A stretch of DNA of 64,000 nucleotides, taken from positions 5,952,001 through 6,016,000 of the forward strand of contig JAJNNQ010000011.1 in assembly GCA_027886175.1 (NCBI GenBank). The letters are read 5' to 3'. Shown one piece after another: positions 38,024-48,500 of the stretch (the first letter of the stretch is position 1; each line of letters begins with the position of its first letter). The notes below the pieces were generated by a model. That model saw only the letters and a program-made list of their open reading frames with translations, made no database searches and was not told the origin of the DNA. A program made the translations under genes and the position numbers. The stretch is from Phylloscopus collybita (Eukaryota; Chordata; Aves; Passeriformes; Phylloscopidae).

Positions 38024-38646
38024 CCGCTCTAGTGGTCACTCGGGTGCCGCGAATCTTCCCCAGCGAGACCGTCCCGGGAATGGGTGGCTCGGGCTTCTTA
38101 GGGGCACAGGCACTCAGCTGTGATTTCGCTCTTGTGAAGCTGCTCCAAGCTGCTCTTGCCCTAACAGCTCTTTTGTGAAGCTGCTCTTAGCGGCTCTCCC
38201 TGGCAGCTTTTCTCCAGGCGATGCAGGAATGAGCAGGAGGCAGGCGTCCAGTCGAGAAGGCTCTTTATTTCTCAGGGACCAACGACCGAAGGCGAACAAT
38301 GGGGTGAAAACGGGGGGGGTTATATAGGGTTTAGGGAAGGCGGGGCTGACAATGTGGACCAATCACGAGAGGGATTGAGAAAACAACCAATCAGGGAGAG
38401 GATCCAAAATGAACCAATCAGGGAAGAGGAAAAACCAGGAAGTGGGGAAACAACCAATGTGGGGTAACAAATTAACATCGAACCTCAAGGGCTCATGGGG
38501 TGAAACATTTTGGTCTCCCTACTGGAAACTCAGTCTCCCAAGGAGACTTCCCTGTGGGGAACTCTGCCATTGTGCATTCAGCTTATACGCTGTGCTCTCT
38601 CCATGGCAGGGCAAGCTCCCTTGTGGTAACCTCAGGGGTTACCACA
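38021..38646 (-). mobile_element. LTR, minus strand, between env-like and gag remnants
   Basis: Starts TGTGGTAACC at 38646 and ends GGTCA at 38021 on -. It has a TATA box (CTATATAA, 38320-38328) and AATAAA (38264-38269) about 55 bp on. Both ends cut genes: the env-like frame on + at the left and the gag capsid frame on - at the right. It differs from the 306 bp LTR at the far end of that gag element, so it is not its matching 3' LTR. Confidence 0.75.
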
Positions 38647-40988
38647 ATCATCCACCTGCTTCTCAACAGCTGCAGAAAGCTTCTCAACAAAGTCCAAAAA
38701 TGACTCTTTTGACCCCTGGACTATGGTCACAAATCTCTGTTTTGGAACAGCTAATTCAATGGTTTTCACCAACGCTGCAATTCCTGTTTTCTGGCACTGC
38801 TCCAGCACAAGGTGGTGAAAGGTAGCCTGAAGATCAGGGTCAGCATATTGGCCAACACCTGTGAACACATCAACCCCAGCTGCATGCCTGGGGTCCTGTG
38901 CAGCCAATTGACTATTCTGTGCAATCACCTTGATAGCCAATCGATTCCAATTTTGCTCGAACACCTCAAGCTGAACAGGCCGGAACAACACCTGAGCGAT
39001 GTGCCTGATATCGTATGGTGCCAACAGATCTGCACTCAGGACACGAATCATCTGCATCACCTCTGGAGAACCCAGACCATACTTGGCTACCTTCTCCTGT
39101 AGGTCTACTACAGCTTTCCATGCTTAGACATGGTGGGTGCCAGACTGTCCTGTGGTAGGATTACCCCTAAGCACAGGAAAAGCCTGAACACCTCCTTGCA
39201 AGGTGACAGGATCTGTCTGGATCTGCTCTGTGGATGTCACAGGAACAGACACAGATACCTGTCCAGGGTTCTCAGCCCCCGATATCACATCCTTTTCAGT
39301 GCTAGCAGAGCCAGAAGGAACCTCTCCACTCCCCACGAGACGCTCTACAATGTCCCAGTGCCCCACTTTCAAAGCTTTGGATTTCACTTCATCCCAGAAA
39401 GGCTTAGGGTCCCTGGGACAGACCGTGATCTGGCATGGGGGAAGGGTCCAGTGACTGGCCAAAGAGAGAGCACCAACTCAGGGCTCCCTCCTTCGAGTAA
39501 TCACAGGTGTCGTGGCAGCTGTGTTGCCCCCAACCCGATCGTGAATACCGGGGGGGCCATAGACACGGCAGTCCCAGACTCACTAGAGGTTGGGGGTAGT
39601 GCAGCCACCGGAGCCGCACCAGCCACTGTGGAAGTTGCTGGTGCCTGCGACACGGAAGCAGCAGATGCATCCGAAACCGACACAGGGGCAAGGGGCGCCG
39701 AAGGAGATTCGGTGCCGCCCACACCCTGCACCGGGGGGGAGCTGGCGTGGGGGTGTTTGCTAGAACCGATAAGGATTTGTCACCAGCCCCCCCTGGAACC
39801 AGGAGAGCAGACGCAGGGGCAGCCAGGGCTTGCATTGCCCCGGCACCATTCCCTGGCACCGTGAACACGTATGGGGTGGGAGCGGCCGACTGAGCAGCAG
39901 CCCCACTCCCGCCCGGCGCTGCAGGAAGAGACAGTGGAGCCTTGGTGCAAGGGCGCACGGAAGGCGCTGCTCGCATCGGGCAGAGGGGAGTGGGCTGACC
40001 CCCCACCAGGACAAAATCGGTGAACAAATCCACCAAAACCGCGGCTGCTGGCATTTCCGCCGACTACACGTGTGCTGATGCTGCTGCTGGCTGTGCAGGC
40101 ACAGTGGGCAGCGAGGAGCTGGGAGAGGACCCACCTGCCCCTGCAATGACGGGGGCGAGTTGCGGTGGGGGCGCGGCGCCGCCACCGACCGGGGCGGTTA
40201 CCGTGACATCGGCATTACCCAAAGGGCACCGTGTAGACACACCGCAGTGCGGGCACTTGGTTGTGACCGATCCCTGCAAACCTGACTCTGCCAGTGGTGC
40301 TGGCAGAGCCGCTGGCTGTGCACCGCCCCCCACTGCCACAAACACACGGGGGATGGGCTGTTCTCCGCCTCCGCACGCGCTCCCACACGCTGCAGGACAC
40401 AGGGTCGGGGGGGTGCCACTGGACATCTGTGCCACGGTGCAGGGGGCTCCAAACCCCTCCCCAAAGGTCAAAATCCTGGGGAGAAGCAGAAGGTGAACCG
40501 AACACGGTGTCTTGGGTGGGCGGGGGTGATTCCAATCCACGGCTAGGTTCACGGTCTGGCTCCGCTCCTTTGCTGTCTATGCCCACAAGGTTTCCGTCTT
40601 CCGTTCCTGCGTCCGACTTCAGATCGCTTAGAGCGCTGTCTCCATTTTCTGAAACTGCAGAACTTGGGTTTGAACTGGAAAGTGAACTAGAAGAACCTCC
40701 AGAACTTTTGAGCACCATGGCCAATCTCTTCCAGGTTATTATTAAATTTGCCACATCTGCATTACCAGAATATAGAGTCTCATGCAGACTGTCTCCCAGA
40801 GAATGCCACAATGTCTTTGACAGTGCTTTCTCTGCATTTGGAAAAATGCTGTGCTCTTTTCCCCAGAGATAAAGGGCTTTAAATTGTTCTCTGGGGATTT
40901 TTGCCTCTTTTTGCTCCAAGAGACTTTCCCAGACCTCCAGGACCAGATCATCTTCTGGGCCTAGCAGAGGAATTATCATTTTTACCAA
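38647..40988 (-). pseudogene. Alpharetrovirus-like gag remnant
   Basis: On - from the start near 40988: a matrix-like part (frame open to 40215), a long proline/alanine-rich middle spread over several frames, then a capsid part. The capsid N-terminus is at about 39150-39190, interrupted by TAA at 39124-39126, and continues 39060-38647 with LSADLLAPYDIRHIAQ and DLQATFHHLVLEQ, motifs typical of avian alpha- and related betaretroviral capsids, including a major-homology-like region (VQGSKESFLDFVEKL). The frame is cut by the LTR at 38646. Frameshifts and stops make it nonfunctional. Confidence 0.8.
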
Positions 40989-41114
40989 AATTTCGTCTCC
41001 TTAATGGAGAGAAAAATGAACTGGCAAGAGCTCGCGGGCTGGTTTTTACCAAAAAATCCTTCTTTTTTAATTTAAATAGACGAGGGTACGGTTTTACCTT
41101 GTTCCCACGGCTGC

Positions 41115-41134
41115 GATCACGTTGGCGTCCACCA
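41115..41134 (-). other. Primer-binding site, tryptophan-tRNA-like
   Basis: On - TGGTGGACGCCAACGTGATC. It resembles the TGGTGACCCCGACGTGAT site of avian alpharetroviruses with an insertion and two changes. It sits two bases after the LTR end and before gag. Confidence 0.6.
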
Positions 41135-41136
41135 CA

Positions 41137-41442
41137 TGATGCTGTTCAAGATTACAATGACACGGGCTCCGAAATTTTCAGAAGGCTGAAATGACTCCAA
41201 ATCTTTTTTACCTGGGAATTTCTTCCCTTTATACTATTTTACAAAGAACCACACAAAGGGGTGGAAGAAAGACAAACTTCTTCAACTACATTGGTCAAGT
41301 CAGAGGGACATGAAGAAGAAGTCCCTCCTAGGGACAGGAATGTAAACATGGGATACAGTTAGGAAAACATGTCTCTTGTTGACAGAACAGTGTCTGGGAA
41401 AAAGTTTCAGAGAAACCAAAACATCACAGCACCATGGCTACA
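41137..41442 (-). mobile_element. 5' LTR of the gag element, 306 bp
   Basis: Begins TGTAGCCATGG at 41442 and ends CATCA at 41137 on -. TATAAA lies at 41228-41233. Short length and the TGTAG start suit an alpharetrovirus-like LTR. It is inserted against the + strand LTR piece that follows. Confidence 0.65.
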
Positions 41443-41700
41443 CTCCCCCACTTAAAAGCCCCTGCAAGCCCAGGTTCTGTGCCTTTTTCTGTCCCTGACC
41501 CTCTGGGCAATAAACACCTTTGCAAATCACACAGAAGGCCTCTCCCTGTCCCTTGTCCCTGCCCTGGACGCGTGCCACCTGTGCTATAGAGCAGCTGTGC
41601 CCTGCAGCTGCACCTCGGATTGCCTGGCTTTCTGGGGGCAGCCCACTCCTGGCGCCAGTGCCGGGAGCTGGCTGGGCTGCAGAACATCGTTATGGTGTCC
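41443..41700 (+). mobile_element. LTR fragment, plus strand
   Basis: Same family as 17236-17997 and 56040-56862 but on +. AATAAA at 41509-41514 and the CCTCTCCCTGTCCCTTGTCC tract follow. Similarity fades near 41700. Confidence 0.7.
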
Positions 41701-42206
41701 GGCTCCCAAACCCGCGCTGTGTCCGGTGTTCACGCCATTTCCTTTAATTGCCACCATAACTGTTCCCCATGTAGAGAGGTGGCCGCAAACTCCAGCATCA
41801 TCATCCCCAGCAAGATTAAAAAGTCTCTCCCCCACCACTTGCCAGGCTTTGAATTGTAGCGGCCCACGAAGGGGAAAATTTTTGACATGGTCAGACACCC
41901 AGTGCACCCAGGTTTGACATGGTCAGACACCCAGGATGTTTAACTTCGCATCAGCCATACTAACAGACTGCTGATGTACGAGCTGCCATACCTGACCCAG
42001 GCTCCTGCTTTGCTCCAGGGATATTCCTCCTCCCATACTTGCTCTCACTGGTCTACTCACCCTCCAGGTGAGGTGTGTGCACTTTCAATTCCTTGAGTTC
42101 CTCTCCTGAACTCTTCCCAGATCCTATTGCTGGACTTCCCAGCCGGTTCCTTGATCCAGTGGGAGTTGCCACCAGAGCAGTCTGCACACCCTGTGTCATC
42201 TTAAAG
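41700..42206 (-). mobile_element. Degenerate retroviral internal sequence
   Basis: Lies between the primer-binding site at 42207-42224 and the LTR fragment. No viral gene recognised. A short direct repeat of ACATGGTCAGACACCCAG occurs at 41883 and 41917. Confidence 0.35.
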
Positions 42207-42224
42207 GTCCCTGTTTAGGCGCTA
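42207..42224 (-). other. Primer-binding site, lysine-tRNA-3-like
   Basis: On - TAGCGCCTAAACAGGGAC, matching the TGGCGCC.GAACAGGGAC type at all but about three positions, two bases after the LTR end. Confidence 0.65.
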
Positions 42225-42226
42225 TT

Positions 42227-42617
42227 TGTAGCAATGGGGAACAAAGCAACACGGACCCCCTTAGGCATCTGAAGGAGATCAATTTATTGGAGAAATTGCA
42301 CCCTTTTTATACCTCTAATCTCTACCTGACATAACTGAAACCAAACCAAGACCTAACAGAACTAAACAGGAAGAAGGGACCCACTGGCTGGCCCAGCTGC
42401 AGTGCTGCTGCCCACACTGCTGTGCAATCACCATTCTGATCACATCTGATCTGCTGTCCAGGCCTCCCTCCAGCCAATCACAACCTCACTTCAACCATCA
42501 CTCAGCTGAATCTCTCCTCACTCCCAACTGCCTCTCACCCCTCAACCGACTTCCAACCGTCCAGCCCACAGCCCTTCCTTTCCTATGGGGCCTTCTGGTG
42601 AGCGTAAACCATAAACA
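42227..42617 (-). mobile_element. LTR, minus strand, next to the class I gene
   Basis: Starts TGTTTATGG at 42617 and ends TTGCTACA at 42227 on -. TATAAAAAG near 42311 and AATAAA near 42282 are placed as in an LTR. Just right of it is a short CCCTAAACCCTAAA string. Confidence 0.65.
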
Positions 42618-42661
42618 CTTTTACATTTATAACCCTAAACCCTAAATCGCCCCAAGCAGGA

Positions 42662-42667
42662 TTTATT
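42662..42667 (-). terminator. Polyadenylation signal of the class I gene
   Basis: AATAAA on - about 0.7 kb after the tail exon. It lies between the gene and an LTR that has its own signal. Confidence 0.55.
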
Positions 42668-42949
42668 GCCCAAAGCAGGAAAATTTCACACCAGAACTAA
42701 AGTACTGGGAGTATCTTTTCCAATACATTGGGAAACAGGAAATTGATCCGTTAGCAAAAGCTGAGGGGTGGGTGGGAGCAGCGGGATGAGCTCTGCCGGC
42801 TGCTCCCGGCTTTCCCGGGAAGAGGAAAGGGACTGGATCCAGCTCCATGGATCGCTCAGGCGGTGATTCCTGCTGGGATGAGAGAGGGTTATGGTGTCAC
42901 CCTGTCCCTGTCCCCATGCCACAGGATGGATCTGGCTGCAGCCCATGGA

Positions 42950-43350
42950 GAGCAGGAGCTGCTCCAGAATCCCACCTGATCCCACCCCAATCCTGCTGCA
43001 ATCCCGCTCCATCCATCCCACCTGATCCCACCCCATCCATCCTGCCCCAATCCCTCTTTGGAATCCCAACATGATCCTGCTCCATCCATCCCAACTAATC
43101 CTGTACTGGAATCCTGCCTTGATCCAGAATCCCACCTGATCCCGCCTGATCCTGCCCCACCCCTCCTGCACCAGTCCTGCTCCATTCATCCAACCTGATC
43201 CTGCTCTGAATCCAGCCCTGATCTCACACTACAATTCCATCTGATCCTGCTCTGGAGCCCTGCCCTGATCCAGAATTCCTCCCTGATCCCAGTCCATCCA
43301 TCCTGCCCCGAATTCCCTCTGGATTCCCACCTTGATCCCGCTCCATATCT
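42950..43350. repeat. Minisatellite in the class I 3' region
   Basis: Repeats of CCACCTGATCC, CTGCTCCATCC and CATCCCA units, in the intron or 3' untranslated part after the tail exon. Confidence 0.8.
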
Positions 43351-43374
43351 ACAGTTGAGCCGTTGGTTCCCACA

Positions 43375-46300
43375 TCACCCTCCTGCAGAAAGAGAAGACC
43401 CATGAGATTCCAGCACGGATCACACACTGGGATTAACCCCAGGATCCATCCTGGGATCCGCACAGAGGGGATCCAGAGCTGGATCCGCCACTGGAACTCA
43501 CTGGCTGCCATGTTGTATCCATCCCTGTCCCTCCTCCCTGTGGAAAAACAGTGGGATCAGCATCAGTGGCACAGGATTCCTGGAATGGTGCTAGGTGGAT
43601 CCGTGCCCCTTCCCGACCCCCATCCCGTGTGTTACCGAAATGGCGCTTCCAGACAGTGAATCCAATGAGGATGAGGATGAGGATGGCAGCGATGACGGAC
43701 ACAGCGACCACCACGGTGAGATTCCTGCCAGGTGTCGGCTCTGGGAAACGCGGGATAGTGAGGAGGGGAAGGGGAATCCCCATTTGGGAATTCCCCATTC
43801 CCACATTCCCACATTCCCAGCCTCACCCCAAGCAAAGACCCTGGGCTCCGGCATTCCGGGATGCTCCACCCTGCACCGGTACTGCTCCCGCTCCTCCGGC
43901 AGCGCCTCGATCCTGGCCCAGGTGTGGAAGGTGCCGTCGCTGTTGGGAACGACCCCGCCCCACTCCGTCTCCTGATCCCAGATGTCATCCCCCTTCATCC
44001 AGTTGACTGCGATGGTTCTGGGGTAGAATCCGTACGCGTGGCAGGACAAGATCAGCGTCCCGTGTTCCTCTCTTCCGGACACATGGACATCAGGGGGCTC
44101 TGGAATGGGATAGCGGTGAGATGTACCCATGGAATTCCATGGGAATGGGATGGGGGTGAGATCTGCTTATGGAATTCCCACAGGAATTACCATGTTCTCC
44201 AATCCTCCATTCCCAAATCCCCAATTCCCACCCACCTTTGTGCTCCAGCTCCTTCTGCCCGTATCCAACGTATTTCTGGAGCCATTCTGGGCAGGTGTGC
44301 TTCAGGTAATTTGTCCAATACTCAGCCGCGATCCCGTCATGTTCCCAGCGCCTCCTGGTGATCTCAGCAGTGCCGTCGGCCGCCACGAATCTCCCGGATC
44401 CCAGATCAAAGGAGATGAAATCCCACCCGTCGTAGCCACGCCGGTAGGTTCCACGGACGCTCCCGTCAGACAGGAGCTCACAGCCGATAACTCGCAACAC
44501 TGTGTGGAGACCTGGGGGGATTGTACCCACAGAGCCCCATGGAATGGTGTCTCAACCCCACAGAGCCCCATTCCAGCCATACAGAGCCCCAGAGTCTGAT
44601 GGAGACCCACAGAGCCTCATCCCAGCCCCTTGGACCCCAGGAACCCACATCCCAACCCCACGGATCCCAAACTGGCCCCACAGATCCCACCCCCGCCCCA
44701 TGGATCCGTGTCCCAAAACCATAGATCACAAGATATCCCATACCATCCTAATGGATCCCCATCTCAGCCCCTTGGAGCCCTGTGAATCCACATCCGAGAC
44801 CTACAGATCCCATCCCAACCCCATGGATCCCATCCCAGCCCCACAGATCTCATTCCAGCCCCAGAGATCCCATTCCAGCCCCACGGATCCCCCCACTCAC
44901 CCCTGCTCTGGTTGTACCGGTCCCGCAGCGTCTCCAGGTCCACAGCAGCCCTGTGCTGGTTCCCCACATTCCTCTGGGTGTTCCTATCCCAATATCCCGG
45001 CTCAGCTCCATCCTTCATCCACTGCGTCAGCGGCTCCATCCGGCCCCGCTCGCTGTCGTAGCGTGTGAAGGGGATCCCATCCACGAACCCAATTTCCATG
45101 AACTGGGGGATCCCCGGGCTGGGCTCTGACACAGCCACATTCAGGTAATGCAGGGAGTGGAGAACTGGGGGGACACGGAGATTTGGGGGGTTTGAGGGGG
45201 TCCTGGATCAATGGAAGGGGAAACTGGGAGAGCTGGGAAGGGGTTTGGGGATCCCAGGGCCAAGGAAAGGGTTTGCAGGGGTGGGAGAGGTGGGATGGAC
45301 AGGAAAGGGCGTGCAGGGGGGTCCCGGTGTCCACGAATGGGGGCTCAGGGGGTTCCAGGGTTATGGAAAGGGGACGGGGGTGCAGGGAGTGGGAGAGGTG
45401 GGATGGGGGTTCCAGGGGATCTCCAGTGCCAGGAAAGGGGGGTCCAGGGGTCCCCAGTGCCAATGAAAGAGGGGTCACAAGGTGGGGAGACCTGGGAATA
45501 GGAGGCTTGGGGATCCTTGATGAAGAGGAAAAGGGGATTGGGGGATGAGAAAAGCAGGAATGGGGGTCCAGGGGGTCTCAGGACCAAGGAAAAGGGGGAT
45601 CTGAGGAATGCGGGATGAATGGGAAAGGGGCTGCAGGAGGGTCCTGTTGCCCAGGACAGAAAATTCAGGGGGATCCCAGAGCCCAGAATCCCCCCTGGGA
45701 TCCTCCACGACCCCCAGGGACCCTCCCAGACCCCCTGGGACCCCCATGCAGAGGGTGAAGAACCGGGGGGATGCAGAGATTGGGGGGTATGGGGGCGTCC
45801 AAGGGTCAGGAAGCGGAACCGGGAGAGCCGGGAAGGGTCCAAGGGTCAAGGAAGGGACTGGGAGAGGCGGGATGGGGGATCCGGGGGGTCCCTGTGCCCA
45901 CCAAAGGGGGGTCCGGGGGTCCCCGGGGCTGAGGGAAGCGGGGTCTGGGAGCTGGGAAAGGCAGGACTGGGGGTCCAGGGGGGTCCCTGGGTCACGGGCA
46001 AGGGGGGTCTGGGGCTGGGAGAGGCGGGCGGGTCCCGGAGGCGCAGCCGGGGCAGCGGGAAAGAGAAAGTGACCGAGGGAACGCGCTGGGGGAGGGGACG
46101 GGGAAAAAGGGGAATTCCAGGGAGTTCCTCTGGATCCCATTGGATCCCCGCTGCGACCCCCCTGGAACCCCCGGGACCCTCTGGGACCCCGTTTGGGGAA
46201 GCGCCGGGAGTGGAAAACGGGGGGGACACGGAAAGCTGGGAGATCTGGGGGGTCCAAAGGTCAAGGAAAAGGGCGAGACCGGGCTCTGGGAAAAGCGGGA

Positions 46301-46757
46301 TGCCCGGAAAGGGGGTGCAGGGGGGTCCCAGGGCACTGACGGGGGTGCGGGGGGGGCCCAGTCCCGGATCAGGGGGTGCAGGGGGGTCCCGGTGCCCGGA
46401 AATGGAGATCCAAGGGTGTCCCAGTGGCCAGGAAAGGGGGTTCAGGGGGGTTTCCTGCCAAGCAATGGGGGATTAGGAGGGTCCCGGAGCCAGATCAGGG
46501 GGTACAAGGCGGTCTCGATGCTGGGGAAGGAGGTACAGGGGGGTCCCGGAGCCAGAGCAGGGGGTACAGCGGGGTCCAGGTGCTGAAGAAGGGGACGGAG
46601 GAGGATCACAGGAACCAAACTGGGGGTTCAGTGGGCAAATGGAAGTTCAGGGGGGTCCCGGTTTCGGGGGGTCCCACTCACCTTTGGCCGCGCCCCCGGG
46701 GTCCCCCAGGAGCCCCAGGAGCCCCAAGAGCAGCCCCGGCCCCAGCGCTGGAGCCAT
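43375..46757 (-). CDS. MHC class I alpha chain
   Basis: Minus-strand exons: 1, 46682-46757 (signal peptide, MAPALGPGLLLGLLG); 2, 44901-45164 (alpha-1); 3, 44236-44511 (alpha-2); 4, 43827-44099 (alpha-3); 5, 43636-43740 (connecting peptide and membrane helix); 6, 43502-43537 (start of tail, GYNMAA); 7, from 43382. All borders are GT-AG and every junction keeps phase 1. Alpha-2 and alpha-3 cysteine pairs are present, as is the NQS glycosylation site after alpha-1. Residues that hold peptide ends are kept (Tyr in LHYL, YW, RYNQS, Thr and Trp in ITRRRW, Tyr in NYL and KYVGYG), with Arg for the usual Lys. The protein should present peptides to CD8 T cells with beta-2 microglobulin. If exon 7 is spliced as expected, a TGA at 43375-43377 gives a very short tail. 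Classical or nearly classical; allele status unknown. Confidence 0.93.
44640..44890. repeat. Minisatellite in class I intron 2
   Basis: Repeats around GATCCCATTCCAGCCCCA between exon 2 and exon 3. Confidence 0.75.
45170..46660. repeat. Higher-order minisatellite in class I intron 1
   Basis: The 1.5 kb intron is made of GGGGTCC-rich repeats. On a larger scale, a block resembling the intron 1/exon 2 junction (GGGAGTGGAGAACTGGGGG at 45153) recurs at about 45750 and 46210, and once more outside the gene at about 47085. Confidence 0.8.
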
Positions 46758-46841
46758 CGCGCTGCTCCGCTGCGGCCCCGCTCCCAGCCCGGACTCCGCT
46801 CCCAACTGTGGCCCCGCCCCCGGAACGCCTCCGGCCTCCCC

Positions 46842-46910
46842 ATTGGTTCACGGACTTGGTGTTCGCCAATGGCGACCCGAGTTGTAAGTGACGTCACCGG
46901 TCGCCGGGCA
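46842..46910 (-). promoter_or_regulatory. MHC class I promoter with X1, X2 and Y boxes
   Basis: On -: an X1-like box (CCCGGCGACCGG, 46897-46908) runs directly into a perfect TGACGTCA X2 box (46889-46896). After 18 bp comes ATTGG (46866-46870), the spacing of an SXY module bound by RFX, CREB/ATF, NF-Y and NLRC5. A second CCAAT lies at 46842-46846. Upstream GCTTCCGC / GAAGCGAAGG (46937-46950) may be an interferon element. No TATA box. Confidence 0.8.
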
Positions 46911-47530
46911 GATCCCGGTCTCGCAGGTTCGGACGCGGAAGCGAAGGAGCCGGAGGGAGCGCGCGGGGGGGAGGGGACGGGGGAATTCCCGAGAATTCGT
47001 CTGGATCCCTCTGGATCCCCGCTGCGACCCCCTGGAGCCCTCTGAGAACCACCTGGGACCCCCTTAAGAAAGCGCTGGGAGTGGAGAACTGGGGGAGACA
47101 CGGAAATTTGGGAGATCTGGGGGTGCGAAGGTGAAGGAAAAGGGCGGGTCTGGGGTCTGGGAAGGGCGGGATGGCCGGGAAGGGGTGCAGGGGGTCCCAG
47201 TGCCGGATAAGGGGGTGCAGGGGGGTCCCCATACCCAGGAACGGAGATCTAGGGGGGGTCCCGGCGTCAAGGAAGGGGGGTGAGGGCACTGGGAGAGGCG
47301 GGATGGGGGGTCCAGGGGGTCCCTGTGCCCAGGAAAGGGAGTGCGCGGGTCCCCGGTGTTGAGGAAAGTGGAGGGTGGGGGCTGGGAAAGGCAGGAATGG
47401 GGGTCCAGGGGGTCCCGGAGTCAAGGAAAAGCGGGGGTTGGGGTCTCCGAGAGGGGCAGGGCCGGGAAAGGGGGTGCGGGATGGCGTTGGTGCTGGATAA
47501 GGGGGTGCAGGGGGGTCCCGGTGCGTGAGA
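46911..47530. repeat. Duplicate of class I intron 1 repeats upstream of the promoter
   Basis: 46970-47110 resembles 46070-46230 (GGATCCCCGCTGCGACCCCC and the exon 2 edge block), and 47170-47530 repeats GGGGGTGCAGGGGG units. It looks like a further unit of the intron array copied beyond the promoter, or a remnant of a neighbouring class I gene. Confidence 0.65.
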
Positions 47531-48500
47531 ACGGAGGGTTTGGGTTGTGCCGTGTCCGCGCCGTGTTCCCCGTGGCCTGAGGGCGCTGCGGGAGCGGCTG
47601 CCCGCGGTCTACTTCCCGCGGCTGCCTGGGCAGGAGCCGGGGCCGGAGCAGCGCTGGCTGTGTCCCGGTTCCTGCGGGTAGGACGGAAGAGGCTGCCCCG
47701 TGCCCGGGCGCTGCGCCGGGGCCGCCTCCGAGCTCCGCCGCCGCCTCCCCGGGCTCCGGCCGCTGCCGCCGCTCCCGGGCCCGCACAGACGCTCCAACAA
47801 TGGCGCCGCCGCAAAGCCAGGGCCGCGCTTCTGCCCTCTGTGCCCAATCAGCGCGCAGCGAGGCCAGGAGTGACGGCACCATCAGCCAATGGCAGCGAGC
47901 CAGGGGGCGGGCTCTGCACACGGCACAGTGAACCCACCCCCACTGTCACCCTTCTGTGGGCGTGGCTAAGAGCCCGTCGGCGTTGATTGACAGGCTCCGC
48001 AGAGCGGCGGCCCCGGGCCCGCACAGACGCTCCAACAATGGCGGCTCTGCTGCGCCAGAGGGGCGGGACGCGGGCTTGTGTCCGCTCTGCTCTACCCAAT
48101 CAATGTGCAGGAAAAAGGAGTGACGGTAAAACCAGCCAATCGCTGCGGGGGCGGGCTGTGCAGACGGCCCGCCCTCCCCTCCCTCTCCCCTCACTCCGCC
48201 ATTTCCCGCAATCCCGCAGCTCCCAGCGCCCTCAGGTCCCGCTCCCCCCGAGCTCCCGGCGGTTCCGGGCAGCAGCGGTTCCTTGGCCTCCTGCCCGGGC
48301 CGGGCCCAGCGCCGGGGCCGCTCCTCAGCCCAGCTTTCGCAGAGATTCAGCCGCAGTTCAGCCCGAGGGAGCCGAGTCCCTGCCCCGTGCAGAGCCCGTC
48401 TAAAGCGCCGCTTCTTTCTTCTCCGCTCTTCTGTCTCCGGGGCTCTCGGGACGGTTCCTGAAGGACTCGGCAGGGCCGCTGCAGGAGAGGTCAGTGCCAA
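47530..48500. promoter_or_regulatory. CpG island, two or more promoter-like units
   Basis: Contains a copy of the GTGCCGTGTCCGCGCCGTGTT segment found at 29780 and 63540, then CCAAT boxes near 47846, 47887, 48098 and 48139. The motif GACGCTCCAACAATGGCG occurs twice (about 47787 and 48026). It could serve the kinase copy to the right or transcripts to the left toward class I. No coding exon identified. Confidence 0.55.

Noticed and set aside
39124..40552. Plus-strand frames of 150-240 codons
   Set aside because: Shadows of the minus-strand gag proline/alanine-rich middle region.
42629..42645. Telomere-like CCCTAAACCCTAAA string
   Set aside because: Only about two units and not the vertebrate TTAGGG repeat in an array; no sign of a chromosome end.
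43551..45129. Plus-strand frames over the class I exons
   Set aside because: Antisense to well-defined class I exons with correct splice borders on the minus strand.
45211..47580. Many long frames on both strands in the class I intron and upstream
   Set aside because: They follow the GGGGTCC minisatellite period and have no protein-like composition.
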